Source: Cellulophaga sp. BC115SP
GTDB lineage: Bacteria; Bacteroidota; Bacteroidia; Cytophagales; Spirosomataceae
Assembly: GCF_009905545.1 (NCBI RefSeq)
Contig: NZ_JAAALB010000002.1
Location: forward strand, 1 to 64,000
Length of the DNA: 64,000 bases
Direction: 5' to 3'
Below are positions 56,689-64,000 of this stretch, piece by piece. Each line of letters opens with the position of its first letter. The stretch's first letter is position 1. A model generated the notes under the pieces. That model was given only the letters and a program-made list of their open reading frames with translations. It was not told the origin of the DNA and did no database searches. The position numbers and the translations under genes are program-made.

Positions 56689-57630
56689 ATGACTATCACT
56701 CAGTTAGAATACATTATTGCGGTCGAAAATCTTCGAAATTTTGTTCAAGCTGCCGAAAGCTGTTTTGTAACCCAACCCACGCTGAGTATGCAAATACAAA
56801 AACTGGAGGATGAACTAGGAGTGAAAATTTTTGATCGTAGTAGACAACCCGTAGTGACCACTCAGATTGGGGCCGAAATTATCCAACAAGCCCGTATCAC
56901 AGTAGCCGAATTTAGCAAAATCAAGGAGGTGGTGAATTCAGGTAAAAATGAAGTTTCTGGAGAAATTCGTTTGGGTGTTATTCCTACAATTGCGCCTTAC
57001 TTGTTGCCATTATTCCTGTCTAGTTTCTTGGAGGAATATCCCAAATTGGAACTAAAAATCAAAGAACTTACGACCGAAAGAATTATTCAGGCGCTCAAAA
57101 ACGATGATTTGGATATTGGTTTATTGGCAACGCCACTTCAACAGCCCAATATTATCGAGCATCATATTTTTTATGAAGAATTAGTCTTATATGTATCAAA
57201 GCAAAATGCTTTGTACCAAAAAGAATACGCCCTTTCTGAAGATATTGACCCGAAAGAATTGTGGCTTTTAGAAGAAGGGCACTGCCTCCGCTCGCAAATT
57301 GAAAATCTTTGTGAGTTAAAACGTAAAACGATTGGTTTTGGGCAGTTTGAATATCAAGCGGGAAGTTTAGAAACACTACGCAAAATGGTAGAAAGAAATC
57401 AAGGAATTACGATATTACCAGAACTTGCAACGCTAGATTTTGAGGAAAAACATAAAGGTCTCATCCGACAGTTTGCTAGTCCAGCCCCTGTGCGAGAGGT
57501 GAGTTTGGTAGCACATAAAAACTTTGCCAAAACTGCCGTTTTGAACGCCCTCAAAAAAAGCATTTTAGCATCGTTGCCCGAATCTATCAAGAATACCAAA
57601 CCTCGTTCGGTCATTCAGATTAAGCAATAA
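56689..57630 (+). CDS. oxyR: Hydrogen peroxide sensor OxyR (LysR family)
   Basis: The 313-residue LysR regulator has an N-terminal winged HTH (LEYIIAVENLRNFVQAAESC, TLSMQIQKLEDELG). The regulatory domain carries C199 and C208 in EEGHCLRSQIENLCEL, the same spacing and numbering as the disulphide-forming pair of Escherichia coli OxyR. It should be oxidised by peroxide and then activate ahpC and ahpD, which are divergent from it. This redox pair separates it from generic LysR proteins. Confidence 0.95.
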   Translation: MTITQLEYIIAVENLRNFVQAAESCFVTQPTLSMQIQKLEDELGVKIFDRSRQPVVTTQIGAEIIQQARITVAEFSKIKEVVNSGKNEVSGEIRLGVIPTIAPYLLPLFLSSFLEEYPKLELKIKELTTERIIQALKNDDLDIGLLATPLQQPNIIEHHIFYEELVLYVSKQNALYQKEYALSEDIDPKELWLLEEGHCLRSQIENLCELKRKTIGFGQFEYQAGSLETLRKMVERNQGITILPELATLDFEEKHKGLIRQFASPAPVREVSLVAHKNFAKTAVLNALKKSILASLPESIKNTKPRSVIQIKQ

Positions 57631-58023
57631 GGGGATTTTTTCTTTCTGTTATTGAGTGAGTTGTGAGCGAATTGTAATTGAGTGATTAATTAAATTTATA
57701 TTTTATTGGTTGAAAAACAATGTCTTGTATCTAAAGCCATTTTAATCTGAAATTTTGAAGCAAAGATGTTTCTCTCTATTTCATCAAAAAAAGCGGTCGA
57801 AAATTATTTTTTCGACCGCTTTTTTTGATACTACAGTACTGGAACTCGGCTTGAGACGCAAAGCATTGCGCCTCTACAGCAAGAATACAAAATTTAAAGT
57901 AATCACTAAATCACTCATTCGTTCAATCACAAATTTTTATAGCCTCAACCGAGGAAGCAGGATGGCTAAATCAATTTTTGGCGACATATTGCCAGTTGAA
58001 ACTTATAATAGCTTTAAGACAAA
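57631..58023. other. Gap with GAGTGA-rich words and a terminator
   Basis: GAGTGA-rich words lie at 57651-57696 and, inverted, at 57901-57930; GAGTGATTTAGTG is shared by the latter (on the minus strand) and by 35506-35518. The only open frame here crosses the terminator hairpin at 57786-57826 and is rejected as a gene. Confidence 0.5.
57786..57826. terminator. Strong terminator after oxyR
   Basis: A GC core (AGCGGTCG) flanked by A and T runs forms an 18-bp stem, arms 57786-57803 and 57809-57826, with a 5-base loop. It suits either strand and ends the oxyR transcript. Confidence 0.9.
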
Positions 58024-59349
58024 ATGAAAAAAATACTGCTTGCCTTGGCATGTTCACTGGTGGGATTGAGTTCAATCAATGCTCAAAAAAATACGAAGCA
58101 ATTGTTTCCTGATGGCACTCTTATTTCGAGCTGGTTTACGGTTAATAAAAAAGTCTCTTTACCCCAACTCGGAAAAGCTTACGTTATTACCGATTATGGC
58201 GTCAAAAACGATAGCACTTTGGTACAAACTGAAGCCATCCAGAAAATTATTGACACAGCAACTGAAAAAGGTGGTGTCATTGTCATTCCTCAAGGTACGT
58301 TTTTGAGTGGAGCGCTTTTTTTCAAACCTAAAACCCATTTACACGTAGTAGAAGGCGGTAAATTGAAAGGCTCTGATAACATTGAAGATTATCCCAAATT
58401 ACCTTCACGTATGGAGGGACAAAGCCTAGATTATTTCACGGCTTTGGTAAATGCTTATCAAGTAGATGGTTTTACAATTTCGGGAAAAGGCACTATTGAT
58501 GGAAATGGCTTGAAATATTGGCAAGCGTTTTGGCAAAGAAGAAAGGAAAACCCCAATTGTACCAATTTAGAGGTTTCACGCCCTCGTTTGGTTTTTATTT
58601 GGAAATCCAATAATGTACAGATTCAAGATGTAAAATTGCATAACTCAGGTTTCTGGACGACTCATTTGTATCAATGTAACAACGTAAAGGTCTTAGATGC
58701 GCACATTTTCTCGCCTGAAAAACCTGTAAAAGCACCAAGTACCGATGCGATTGATATAGATGCTTGTACCAATGTTTTGGTAAAAGGTTGTTATTTGTCT
58801 GTCAATGACGATGCTATTGCACTAAAAGGTGGCAAAGGTCCTTGGGCAGATAAAGTGCCTAACAATGGTGCCAACAAAAATATCATTATCGAAGATTGTG
58901 AGTTTGGCTTTTGTCATTCTGCTCTTACTTGTGGTAGCGAGGCGATTCATAACCGCAATATCATCATGCGCAACTGTTATGTGAATGAAGCAACCAGAGT
59001 TTTATGGCTCAAAATGCGTCCTGATACGCCACAATTATATGAGTATATTTTAGTCGAAAATGTCAAAGGTAATTCTCATAGTTTACTGTTTGTAAAACCA
59101 TGGAAACAGTTTTTTGACTTACAGGGACGTAAAGATGTGCCTCTCTCCTATTCAGATCATGTTACTTTGAGAAACATCGAAGTGAAATGTGATATATTCT
59201 ACGATGTAGCCGTGTCGGAATACGACAAGCTTTCCAATTTTACTTTTGAAAACTTTAAAGTAGAAAGTAAAAACCCTGCTATCGACAAGTCAGTAGTAAA
59301 AGGTTTTACACTGAAAAATGTAGTAGTGAATGGAAGGTCGATTAAGTAA
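58024..59349 (+). CDS. Glycoside hydrolase family 28 (polygalacturonase-like)
   Basis: The 441-residue protein has a signal peptide (ILLALACSLVGLSSINAQ) and a right-handed beta-helix of the pectin-degrading GH28 family. The catalytic region is visible as STDAIDID (D241, D244 and D246), NDDAIALKGG (D262 and D263) and the histidine region CHSALTCGSE (H298). The canonical RIK motif appears as WLKMRPDT. It would hydrolyse galacturonan-type pectin outside the cytoplasm. No SusCD genes are adjacent, so it stands apart from a classic utilisation locus. Confidence 0.93.
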   Translation: MKKILLALACSLVGLSSINAQKNTKQLFPDGTLISSWFTVNKKVSLPQLGKAYVITDYGVKNDSTLVQTEAIQKIIDTATEKGGVIVIPQGTFLSGALFFKPKTHLHVVEGGKLKGSDNIEDYPKLPSRMEGQSLDYFTALVNAYQVDGFTISGKGTIDGNGLKYWQAFWQRRKENPNCTNLEVSRPRLVFIWKSNNVQIQDVKLHNSGFWTTHLYQCNNVKVLDAHIFSPEKPVKAPSTDAIDIDACTNVLVKGCYLSVNDDAIALKGGKGPWADKVPNNGANKNIIIEDCEFGFCHSALTCGSEAIHNRNIIMRNCYVNEATRVLWLKMRPDTPQLYEYILVENVKGNSHSLLFVKPWKQFFDLQGRKDVPLSYSDHVTLRNIEVKCDIFYDVAVSEYDKLSNFTFENFKVESKNPAIDKSVVKGFTLKNVVVNGRSIK

Positions 59350-59368
59350 TTCCTTCTAGTATCATATA

Positions 59369-59411
59369 AAAATCCCTTTGTGATGGTTTAAATGCCAAAC
59401 AAAGGGATTTT
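59369..59411 (+). terminator. Terminator of GH28 gene
   Basis: AAAATCCCTTTG (59369-59380) pairs perfectly with CAAAGGGATTTT (59400-59411), followed by a T-rich end. Confidence 0.88.
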
Positions 59412-59505
59412 TTATATTTACCGATTATCATATTTATAATGGATTCTCAAAAATGTTGATGTTAATTTGCGTGAAATAAATTTTCTACGATAAATCCCAA
59501 TTTTT

Positions 59506-60000
59506 ATGCTTTACCTATTTTGGGGACTTTTGAATCTAGCTCTTATTGTCCTCTATCTAAGATTACTTTTCTTCTCCCTCCGTAACATCTCGAGGAAAAA
59601 TGGCATGTTGACAGCCATTGTAGTCTTTATCCTTTTCCCAGGTACAATGAGCCAAGCAGGTACAAAAAAGGCTCCTCCTCAGTATTTTGAGATGGCAAAA
59701 GGTCATGATTCCAGCCGAATATTTACAACAGTTTTCTCGGTGGAAGACTACAAACTTTTCAAAAAAGAAGTGATTCTTTACTATGAAAAGCATCAAAAAA
59801 TCGAAGTCTTAGCTATGCAAGGCATGGAATCAGGGTGGAATACTGGCGTTCATTGGCAACCCACTAGTATCACTGCTTATCAGGATACTAAAAGCCAAAA
59901 AGTTAATTACGCTATCTCAGCAAAAGTAGACTGGACGATTCTTTCAATTCCAATTTTTACAACGCAGGAAACGATAAATGGTACATTTCAAGTCAAATAA
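59506..60000 (+). CDS. Small membrane or secreted protein, unknown
   Basis: The 164-residue protein begins with a hydrophobic segment (LFWGLLNLALIVLYLRLLFF), a short basic link (RNISRKNG), and a second hydrophobic segment (MLTAIVVFILFPGTMSQA) that could be a cleavable signal if an internal ATG at residue 34 is used. The rest is beta-rich (YFEMAKGHDSSRIFTTVF, WTILSIPIFTTQ). It lies upstream of the BlaI operator on the same strand. I do not recognise it. Confidence 0.5.
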   Translation: MLYLFWGLLNLALIVLYLRLLFFSLRNISRKNGMLTAIVVFILFPGTMSQAGTKKAPPQYFEMAKGHDSSRIFTTVFSVEDYKLFKKEVILYYEKHQKIEVLAMQGMESGWNTGVHWQPTSITAYQDTKSQKVNYAISAKVDWTILSIPIFTTQETINGTFQVK

Positions 60001-60059
60001 ATCCCAAATCGATTAGAAGAAATAACTTCATTTTTACACATTTTAAAATTTCAAAAACA

Positions 60060-60104
60060 AATACCTACGAAATATTCGTAGGTATTTGTTTTTTTATACC
60101 TTTG
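60060..60104 (+). promoter_or_regulatory. BlaI-type operator and promoter of blaI-like gene
   Basis: A dyad AATACCTACGAA (60060-60071), 3 bases, and its perfect complement (60075-60086) form a BlaI/MecI-like operator with TACGAA half-sites. The -7 element TACCTTTG lies at 60097-60104, 11 positions from the dyad end, so bound repressor would cover the -33 region. The regulated gene starts at 60126. Confidence 0.85.
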
Positions 60105-60125
60105 TAATAATCAAACTTTAACATA

Positions 60126-60488
60126 ATGGAAAAATTAACACCTTCCGAAGAGGAAGCTATGCTAGTGATTTGGAGTAAAAAAGGCGGATTTGTCAAAGAT
60201 ATATTAGAAGGCCTCACTGGCGAAAAACCTCCCTACACGACACTGGCTTCCACGGTAAAAAACTTGGAGAAAAAAGGATTTGTCAAGGCTGTAAAATACG
60301 CCAACGCTTTCCGCTACGAACCTACCATTCCACAAGAAAGCTACAAGCGTGAGCACGTAGGCAATGTAGTATCTGGCTATTTCAAAAATTCGTATAAAGA
60401 ATTAGTAAGTTTTTTTGCTCAAGAAGAAAAAATAACCCCCGATGATTTACAAGAAATTTTAAATATGATTCAAAACGGTAAATCATAA
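60126..60488 (+). CDS. BlaI/MecI-family repressor
   Basis: The 120-residue protein is a full-length winged-helix repressor: KLTPSEEEAMLVIWSKKGGFV, PYTTLASTVKNLEKKGFVKA and the C-terminal dimerisation helix (SFFAQEEKITPDDLQEIL). BlaI and MecI bind as dimers to two TACA-like half-sites and are cleaved when the M56 sensor is triggered. Both operators here fit this protein. No beta-lactamase gene lies nearby, so the trigger and targets may differ from penicillin sensing. The M56 partner is next. Confidence 0.93.
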   Translation: MEKLTPSEEEAMLVIWSKKGGFVKDILEGLTGEKPPYTTLASTVKNLEKKGFVKAVKYANAFRYEPTIPQESYKREHVGNVVSGYFKNSYKELVSFFAQEEKITPDDLQEILNMIQNGKS

Positions 60489-60548
60489 GTTTTCAATTTC
60501 TCAACATGCTTTTTTTCCTCTTTTCACCCTTTGAAATTATTTACAAAA

Positions 60549-60594
60549 AATATCTACGAAATTTTCGTAGATATTCGATTTCTTCGTATGTTTG
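60549..60594 (+). promoter_or_regulatory. Second BlaI-type operator and promoter, before the M56 gene
   Basis: The dyad AATATCTACGAA (60549-60560), 3 bases, complement at 60564-60575, has the same 27-bp geometry as the operator before the repressor gene. Its -7 element TATGTTTG is at 60587-60594, again 11 positions from the dyad end. The two operators differ by one base per arm, so both genes are under one repressor. Confidence 0.85.
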
Positions 60595-60661
60595 TATTGT
60601 AAGGCAAACATACACCTGATAATTATGAAAATTTAACAGCTATTCAAAACAGGAAAAGCTT

Positions 60662-62029
60662 ATGAATCAAACGCTTATCATGGTAGTACAAATGCAACTA
60701 TCATTAGCCTTATTCTATTTGGGTTATCGTTTTTTACTCCGTCCTTTAACTTTTTATACCTACAATCGATGGTATTTTTTGTTAACAACCCTGTACTCAT
60801 TGATAGCCCCGATTCTGTTACATAATCGTTCGATTGTGCCACAAATCACGGTGCCAGCCAATAATTTGGTGTTGTATTTACCTGTCATTCAAGAAAAACA
60901 ATTTGATTATTCTTGGTTACAGATTTTTTATGGACTCATTGTCGCAGGGCTTTTATTAAAGGTTGTCTGGTCGGTTTTACAGATACAAAAAATCAAGAAA
61001 ACAGCATCGGTATATGATTGGGAAAACATTCGTTTTTGGCACAGCGATCAAATAGAAGGTGCATTTTCGTTTTGGAATGACATTTTTTGTAATCTCCAAA
61101 AACACGAGATCAAAGACCTTCCTGCCATTTTAACGCATGAAGCAATTCATGTGGAGAAAAAACATACACTAGACGTATTATTATTTGAAATCCTATCAGT
61201 GATTTTTTGGTTTAATCCTGCTGTATGGCTTCTCAAACGTGGCGTCAAAGAAAACATTGAGTATCAAACAGACAGTCTGGTCGTAGGCTCTGGGCAAGAT
61301 AAAAAGCAATACCAAATGCAATTGCTCTATGTAGCCATGGGACAAAATTCTATACCTCTTTCAAATTCATTTAATGTACAAGAACTAAAACACCGTATTT
61401 CAATGATGAACAAAAAATCCTCTAGCAGCAAAGATTTGAGAAGGTACTTTTTATTAGCGCCTATCCTACTCACCAGTCTAACGGCCTTTACTGTAACTCA
61501 AACAACAAAAGGTTCTGAACAGATCATCGAAAAAACGACAAGTGCTATCGATGACTATTTACAAGAACATGCTCAGGCAGTGAAAGTCGAAAACCTCAAA
61601 GCCGAGAAACTGCCTTTAGTCCAATTAAGTGAAGTAGTCGTTGTAGGCATGCCCTACAAAGGTGATTCTGTAAAAACTAAAGAAAAAGGCACCCTAGTTA
61701 CGATTAAGCTTACAGGAATGGGAAATGCGAAGATTGATTCTTCCACCAAATTCATTGCAGTAAAAGATATGCTTTTGGTAAAAAATGAAGACAACGTTTT
61801 CACAGTTATGAATGATTCTACTTCGAGAATCAATATGAGAGCCACTTCGCCTATGAATGCCCCACTCTGCATTGTCAATGGAAAAGAAGTTTCTTATGGG
61901 ACAGGAGGCTTAAGTGGAATCGACCCTAGTACTATCGAGTCAATCAGCGTTTTGAAGGATAAACATGCCACAGAAGCTTATGGCGAAAAAGGACGCAACG
62001 GGGTGATTATTGTCACGCTCAAAAAATAA
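60662..62029 (+). CDS. BlaR1/MecR1-like M56 metalloprotease with TonB-plug-like end
   Basis: The 455-residue membrane sensor has three to four N-terminal hydrophobic segments and a zinc-protease motif HEAIH (H159-H163) in LTHEAIHVEKKH. A further membrane segment is at about 260-278 (YFLLAPILLTSLTAF). The C-terminus (PLCIVNGKEVSYGTGGL, STIESISVLKDKHATEAYGEKGRNGVIIVTL) matches the TonB-dependent-receptor plug pattern that many Bacteroidota M56 proteins carry in place of a penicillin-binding domain. It would cleave the BlaI-like repressor when stimulated. The signal is unknown, but the plug-like domain suggests an outer-membrane contact. Confidence 0.9.
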   Translation: MNQTLIMVVQMQLSLALFYLGYRFLLRPLTFYTYNRWYFLLTTLYSLIAPILLHNRSIVPQITVPANNLVLYLPVIQEKQFDYSWLQIFYGLIVAGLLLKVVWSVLQIQKIKKTASVYDWENIRFWHSDQIEGAFSFWNDIFCNLQKHEIKDLPAILTHEAIHVEKKHTLDVLLFEILSVIFWFNPAVWLLKRGVKENIEYQTDSLVVGSGQDKKQYQMQLLYVAMGQNSIPLSNSFNVQELKHRISMMNKKSSSSKDLRRYFLLAPILLTSLTAFTVTQTTKGSEQIIEKTTSAIDDYLQEHAQAVKVENLKAEKLPLVQLSEVVVVGMPYKGDSVKTKEKGTLVTIKLTGMGNAKIDSSTKFIAVKDMLLVKNEDNVFTVMNDSTSRINMRATSPMNAPLCIVNGKEVSYGTGGLSGIDPSTIESISVLKDKHATEAYGEKGRNGVIIVTLKK

Positions 62030-62050
62030 CTTTCTCTAAATCTACACAAG

Positions 62051-62078
62051 AATCCTTCGACTAAATAGTCGAGGGATT
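62051..62078 (+). terminator. Terminator of M56 gene
   Basis: AATCCTTCGACT (62051-62062) pairs with AGTCGAGGGATT (62067-62078) with one wobble around AAAT, followed by TTTTGTTTTT. Confidence 0.88.
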
Positions 62079-62312
62079 TTTGTTTTTAGGGCTTTGCTAT
62101 CTCAAAATTAACCGCCAATATTCTTATTTTAGCCTGAATTGAAATACTTCTCAAAAACATAGCGCTGTATAACGTAAAATCGACACCAATTCGGTAATTT
62201 GTTTCGTTAAGCCAAATCAAGCTTGTACTTTTGTTTTCATTAAACCTTTTTGTTTTAAAAATCTTACCCCTCGCCTGCGGTCAAGATTTTTGATTTCGCT
62301 CATTATTTTTAC

Positions 62313-63956
62313 ATGAAAAAACTCCTTTTTTGCTTGCTATTTATGGCCAGTTTTGGTGTAAATGCACAGCTACTCGTCAACAAACCCACTTTTACTCACG
62401 ATGACACTCTTCGTGGCTCGATTACCAAAGAGCGTATTTGGTGGGACTTAAAACATTATGCTTTGCACGTGAGTGTACAGCCCAAAGACAGTACTTTTAG
62501 CGGTTTTAATACTATTACTTATCAAGTATTACAGCCATCACAAGTTTTGCAAGTAGATTTACAACAACCTTTAATCATCAGTAAAATTGTTCAAGATGGG
62601 GTAAATCTGAAGTTTAAGAGAGATGGAAACGCCTTTTTTGTGACGCTTCAAAAACCACAGAAGGTAGGTAAAACAGAAAGCCTAACGGTTTATTATCAAG
62701 GAAAACCACGAGTAGCTAAACGTGCCCCTTGGGATGGTGGTATATCGTGGAGCAAAGACAAAGACGGCAAATGGTTCATTGCTACTTCGTGTCAGGGACT
62801 CGGAGCTTCAGTATGGTGGCCATGTAAAGACCACATGTACGACGAGCCCGACAGTATGAGTATTGCAGTGACAGTTCCGAAAGGGCTAATGGACGTTTCA
62901 AACGGTCGTTTGAGAAGTGTAAAGGAAAATAGTGATAATACCACAACCTTTGTTTGGGCGGTTGTAAATCCAATCAACAACTATGGTGTTAATCTTAACA
63001 TTGCAAACTACTATAGAATTACGGATAAGTATTTTGGAGAAAAAGGACAGCTAGATCTCAATTATTTTGTTCTTCCTGAAAATTATCAGAAAGCCATGAC
63101 GCATTTCAATCAAGCGAAAGATATGTTGAAGGCTTTTGAATACTGGTTTGGACCATATCCGTTTTATGAAGATAGCTACAAATTAGTGGAAGTTCCTTAT
63201 TTGGGAATGGAACACCAGAGTTCAGTAACGTATGGAAACGGTTATCAGAATGGCTATCGTGGTCGCGACTTGTCAGGTACTGGTTGGGGGACAAAATGGG
63301 ATTTTATCATTGTTCATGAATCAGGACATGAGTGGTTTGCCAACAATATTACCTATAAGGATATAGCAGATATGTGGATTCATGAAAGCTTTACCAATTA
63401 TTCTGAAAATTTGTTTACAGAGTATCATTATGGAAAAGAAGCTGGACACGCATACGTACTAGGAACTCGCAAACTTATCAGTAATGACCGTCCGATTATT
63501 GGGGTTTATAATGTCAATCATGAAGGTTCTGGAGATATGTATTACAAAGGTGGTAATATGCTCCACACGATTCGTTACATTATCGATAATGATGAAAAAT
63601 GGAGAAATATCCTTCGTGGAATGAATCAAGTATTCTATCATAAAACAGTTACTACGGAAGAAATAGAAAACTATATCTCTCAACAAAGTGAGGTAAATTT
63701 GAGTAAAGTTTTTGACCAATATCTTAGAACAGTACAAATTCCAACCTTAGAATATAAAGTGTCAGGAAACAAATTAGAGTATCGTTGGACCACTTGTATC
63801 GATGGTTTTGATATGCCTGTCAGATTTAAAAAAGCGGATAATACTTATCTAAAAGTAAAGCCAAGTATGCAATGGCAATCTGTAGAAGATAGCAACTTGA
63901 GCAATATAAGTGTTGATGAGAATTTTTATATAAACTCTAAAAATCTTAATAAATAG
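62313..63956 (+). CDS. M1-family aminopeptidase, secreted
   Basis: The 547-residue protein has a signal peptide (LLFCLLFMASFGVNAQ) and an M1 metallopeptidase core: a GMEHQSS exopeptidase motif and the HEXXH-X18-E zinc site with H335, E336, H339 and E358 (HESGHEWF and WIHESF). The C-terminal helical domain of larger M1 enzymes is absent, so it is a short form typical of Bacteroidota. It would remove N-terminal residues from peptides in the periplasm or outside the cell. Confidence 0.93.
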   Translation: MKKLLFCLLFMASFGVNAQLLVNKPTFTHDDTLRGSITKERIWWDLKHYALHVSVQPKDSTFSGFNTITYQVLQPSQVLQVDLQQPLIISKIVQDGVNLKFKRDGNAFFVTLQKPQKVGKTESLTVYYQGKPRVAKRAPWDGGISWSKDKDGKWFIATSCQGLGASVWWPCKDHMYDEPDSMSIAVTVPKGLMDVSNGRLRSVKENSDNTTTFVWAVVNPINNYGVNLNIANYYRITDKYFGEKGQLDLNYFVLPENYQKAMTHFNQAKDMLKAFEYWFGPYPFYEDSYKLVEVPYLGMEHQSSVTYGNGYQNGYRGRDLSGTGWGTKWDFIIVHESGHEWFANNITYKDIADMWIHESFTNYSENLFTEYHYGKEAGHAYVLGTRKLISNDRPIIGVYNVNHEGSGDMYYKGGNMLHTIRYIIDNDEKWRNILRGMNQVFYHKTVTTEEIENYISQQSEVNLSKVFDQYLRTVQIPTLEYKVSGNKLEYRWTTCIDGFDMPVRFKKADNTYLKVKPSMQWQSVEDSNLSNISVDENFYINSKNLNK

Positions 63957-63959
63957 TCA

Positions 63960-63995
63960 AAAAACTGCGTTTGAGCATATTCAAACGCAGTTTTT
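63960..63995 (+). terminator. Terminator of M1 aminopeptidase gene
   Basis: A 15-bp perfect stem, 63960-63974 with 63981-63995, ends in a T-tract four bases after the stop codon. Confidence 0.92.
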
Positions 63996-64000
63996 TTATT

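Noticed and set aside
57755-58027. 90-residue open frame before the GH28 gene
   Set aside because: It crosses a strong terminator hairpin at 57786-57826, contains dispersed repeats, and its composition is unlike its neighbours.
60126-62029. Beta-lactam resistance operon
   Set aside because: The regulator and sensor are BlaI/M56 type, but no beta-lactamase or penicillin-binding protein is present and the sensor has a plug-like rather than penicillin-binding end.

Overview
The window reads as a chromosome segment of an AT-rich member of the Bacteroidota, most likely a Cytophagales-type bacterium. Evidence for this: a secreted protein with a C-terminal type IX secretion sorting domain next to a PorV-like gene, paired OmpA/beta-propeller proteins, a BlaI/M56 pair whose M56 protein ends in a TonB-plug-like motif, YwqK/MORN proteins, and promoters of the Bacteroidota form (TTTG, about 19 bp, TAnnTTTG). 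The genus is not determined by what I can see.

Positions 1-29472 are an accessory region. It opens with the 3' end of an RHS polymorphic-toxin gene, a small candidate immunity gene, and a displaced broken copy of the RHS core. A mobilization module follows on the minus strand: a VirD4/TraG-type coupling ATPase, a relaxase, a ribbon-helix-helix MobC-like protein, and a candidate oriT. Next, on the plus strand, eight degenerate 22-bp repeats precede a four-gene unit that includes a ParA-type ATPase (7226-9455). A 1908-residue repetitive type IX secretion cargo and a PorV paralogue occupy 10170-17122. Gene debris follows, then a small unknown gene and a multi-pass membrane protein. After these comes a tightly coupled trio (19906-23962): an alpha/beta hydrolase with a GHSAG nucleophile motif, a caspase-fold protease with a His/Cys dyad, and a large protein combining beta-sandwich, helical and HTH-like parts. 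This trio is the best candidate for an undescribed conflict or stress system. Positions 24098-28143 hold small unrecognised minus-strand genes with short operator-like repeats. A phage-type repressor gene with a 26-bp perfect palindrome follows, and the region ends at the N-terminal fragment of a tyrosine recombinase (29278-29472).

From 29533 onward the content looks chromosomal: an M14 metallopeptidase, a membrane protein, a MORN-repeat protein, an esterase, a lipoprotein/Dabb pair, dapA and ligA, an outer-membrane barrel, rpe, and two tandem OmpA/beta-propeller paralogues. A surface-glycan-like group follows (acyltransferase 3, GT2, FAD-dependent oxidoreductase, a large anchored protein, MBOAT, AlgJ/SGNH-like partner). 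Next is an oxidative-stress cluster: ahpD and a three-cysteine ahpC of the mycobacterial type, divergent from oxyR. The window closes with a GH28 enzyme, a small membrane protein, the BlaI/M56 pair with two matched operators, and an M1 aminopeptidase.

Strong stem-loop terminators separate most transcription units and were used to define operons. No rRNA, tRNA, CRISPR array or intact insertion sequence was seen.
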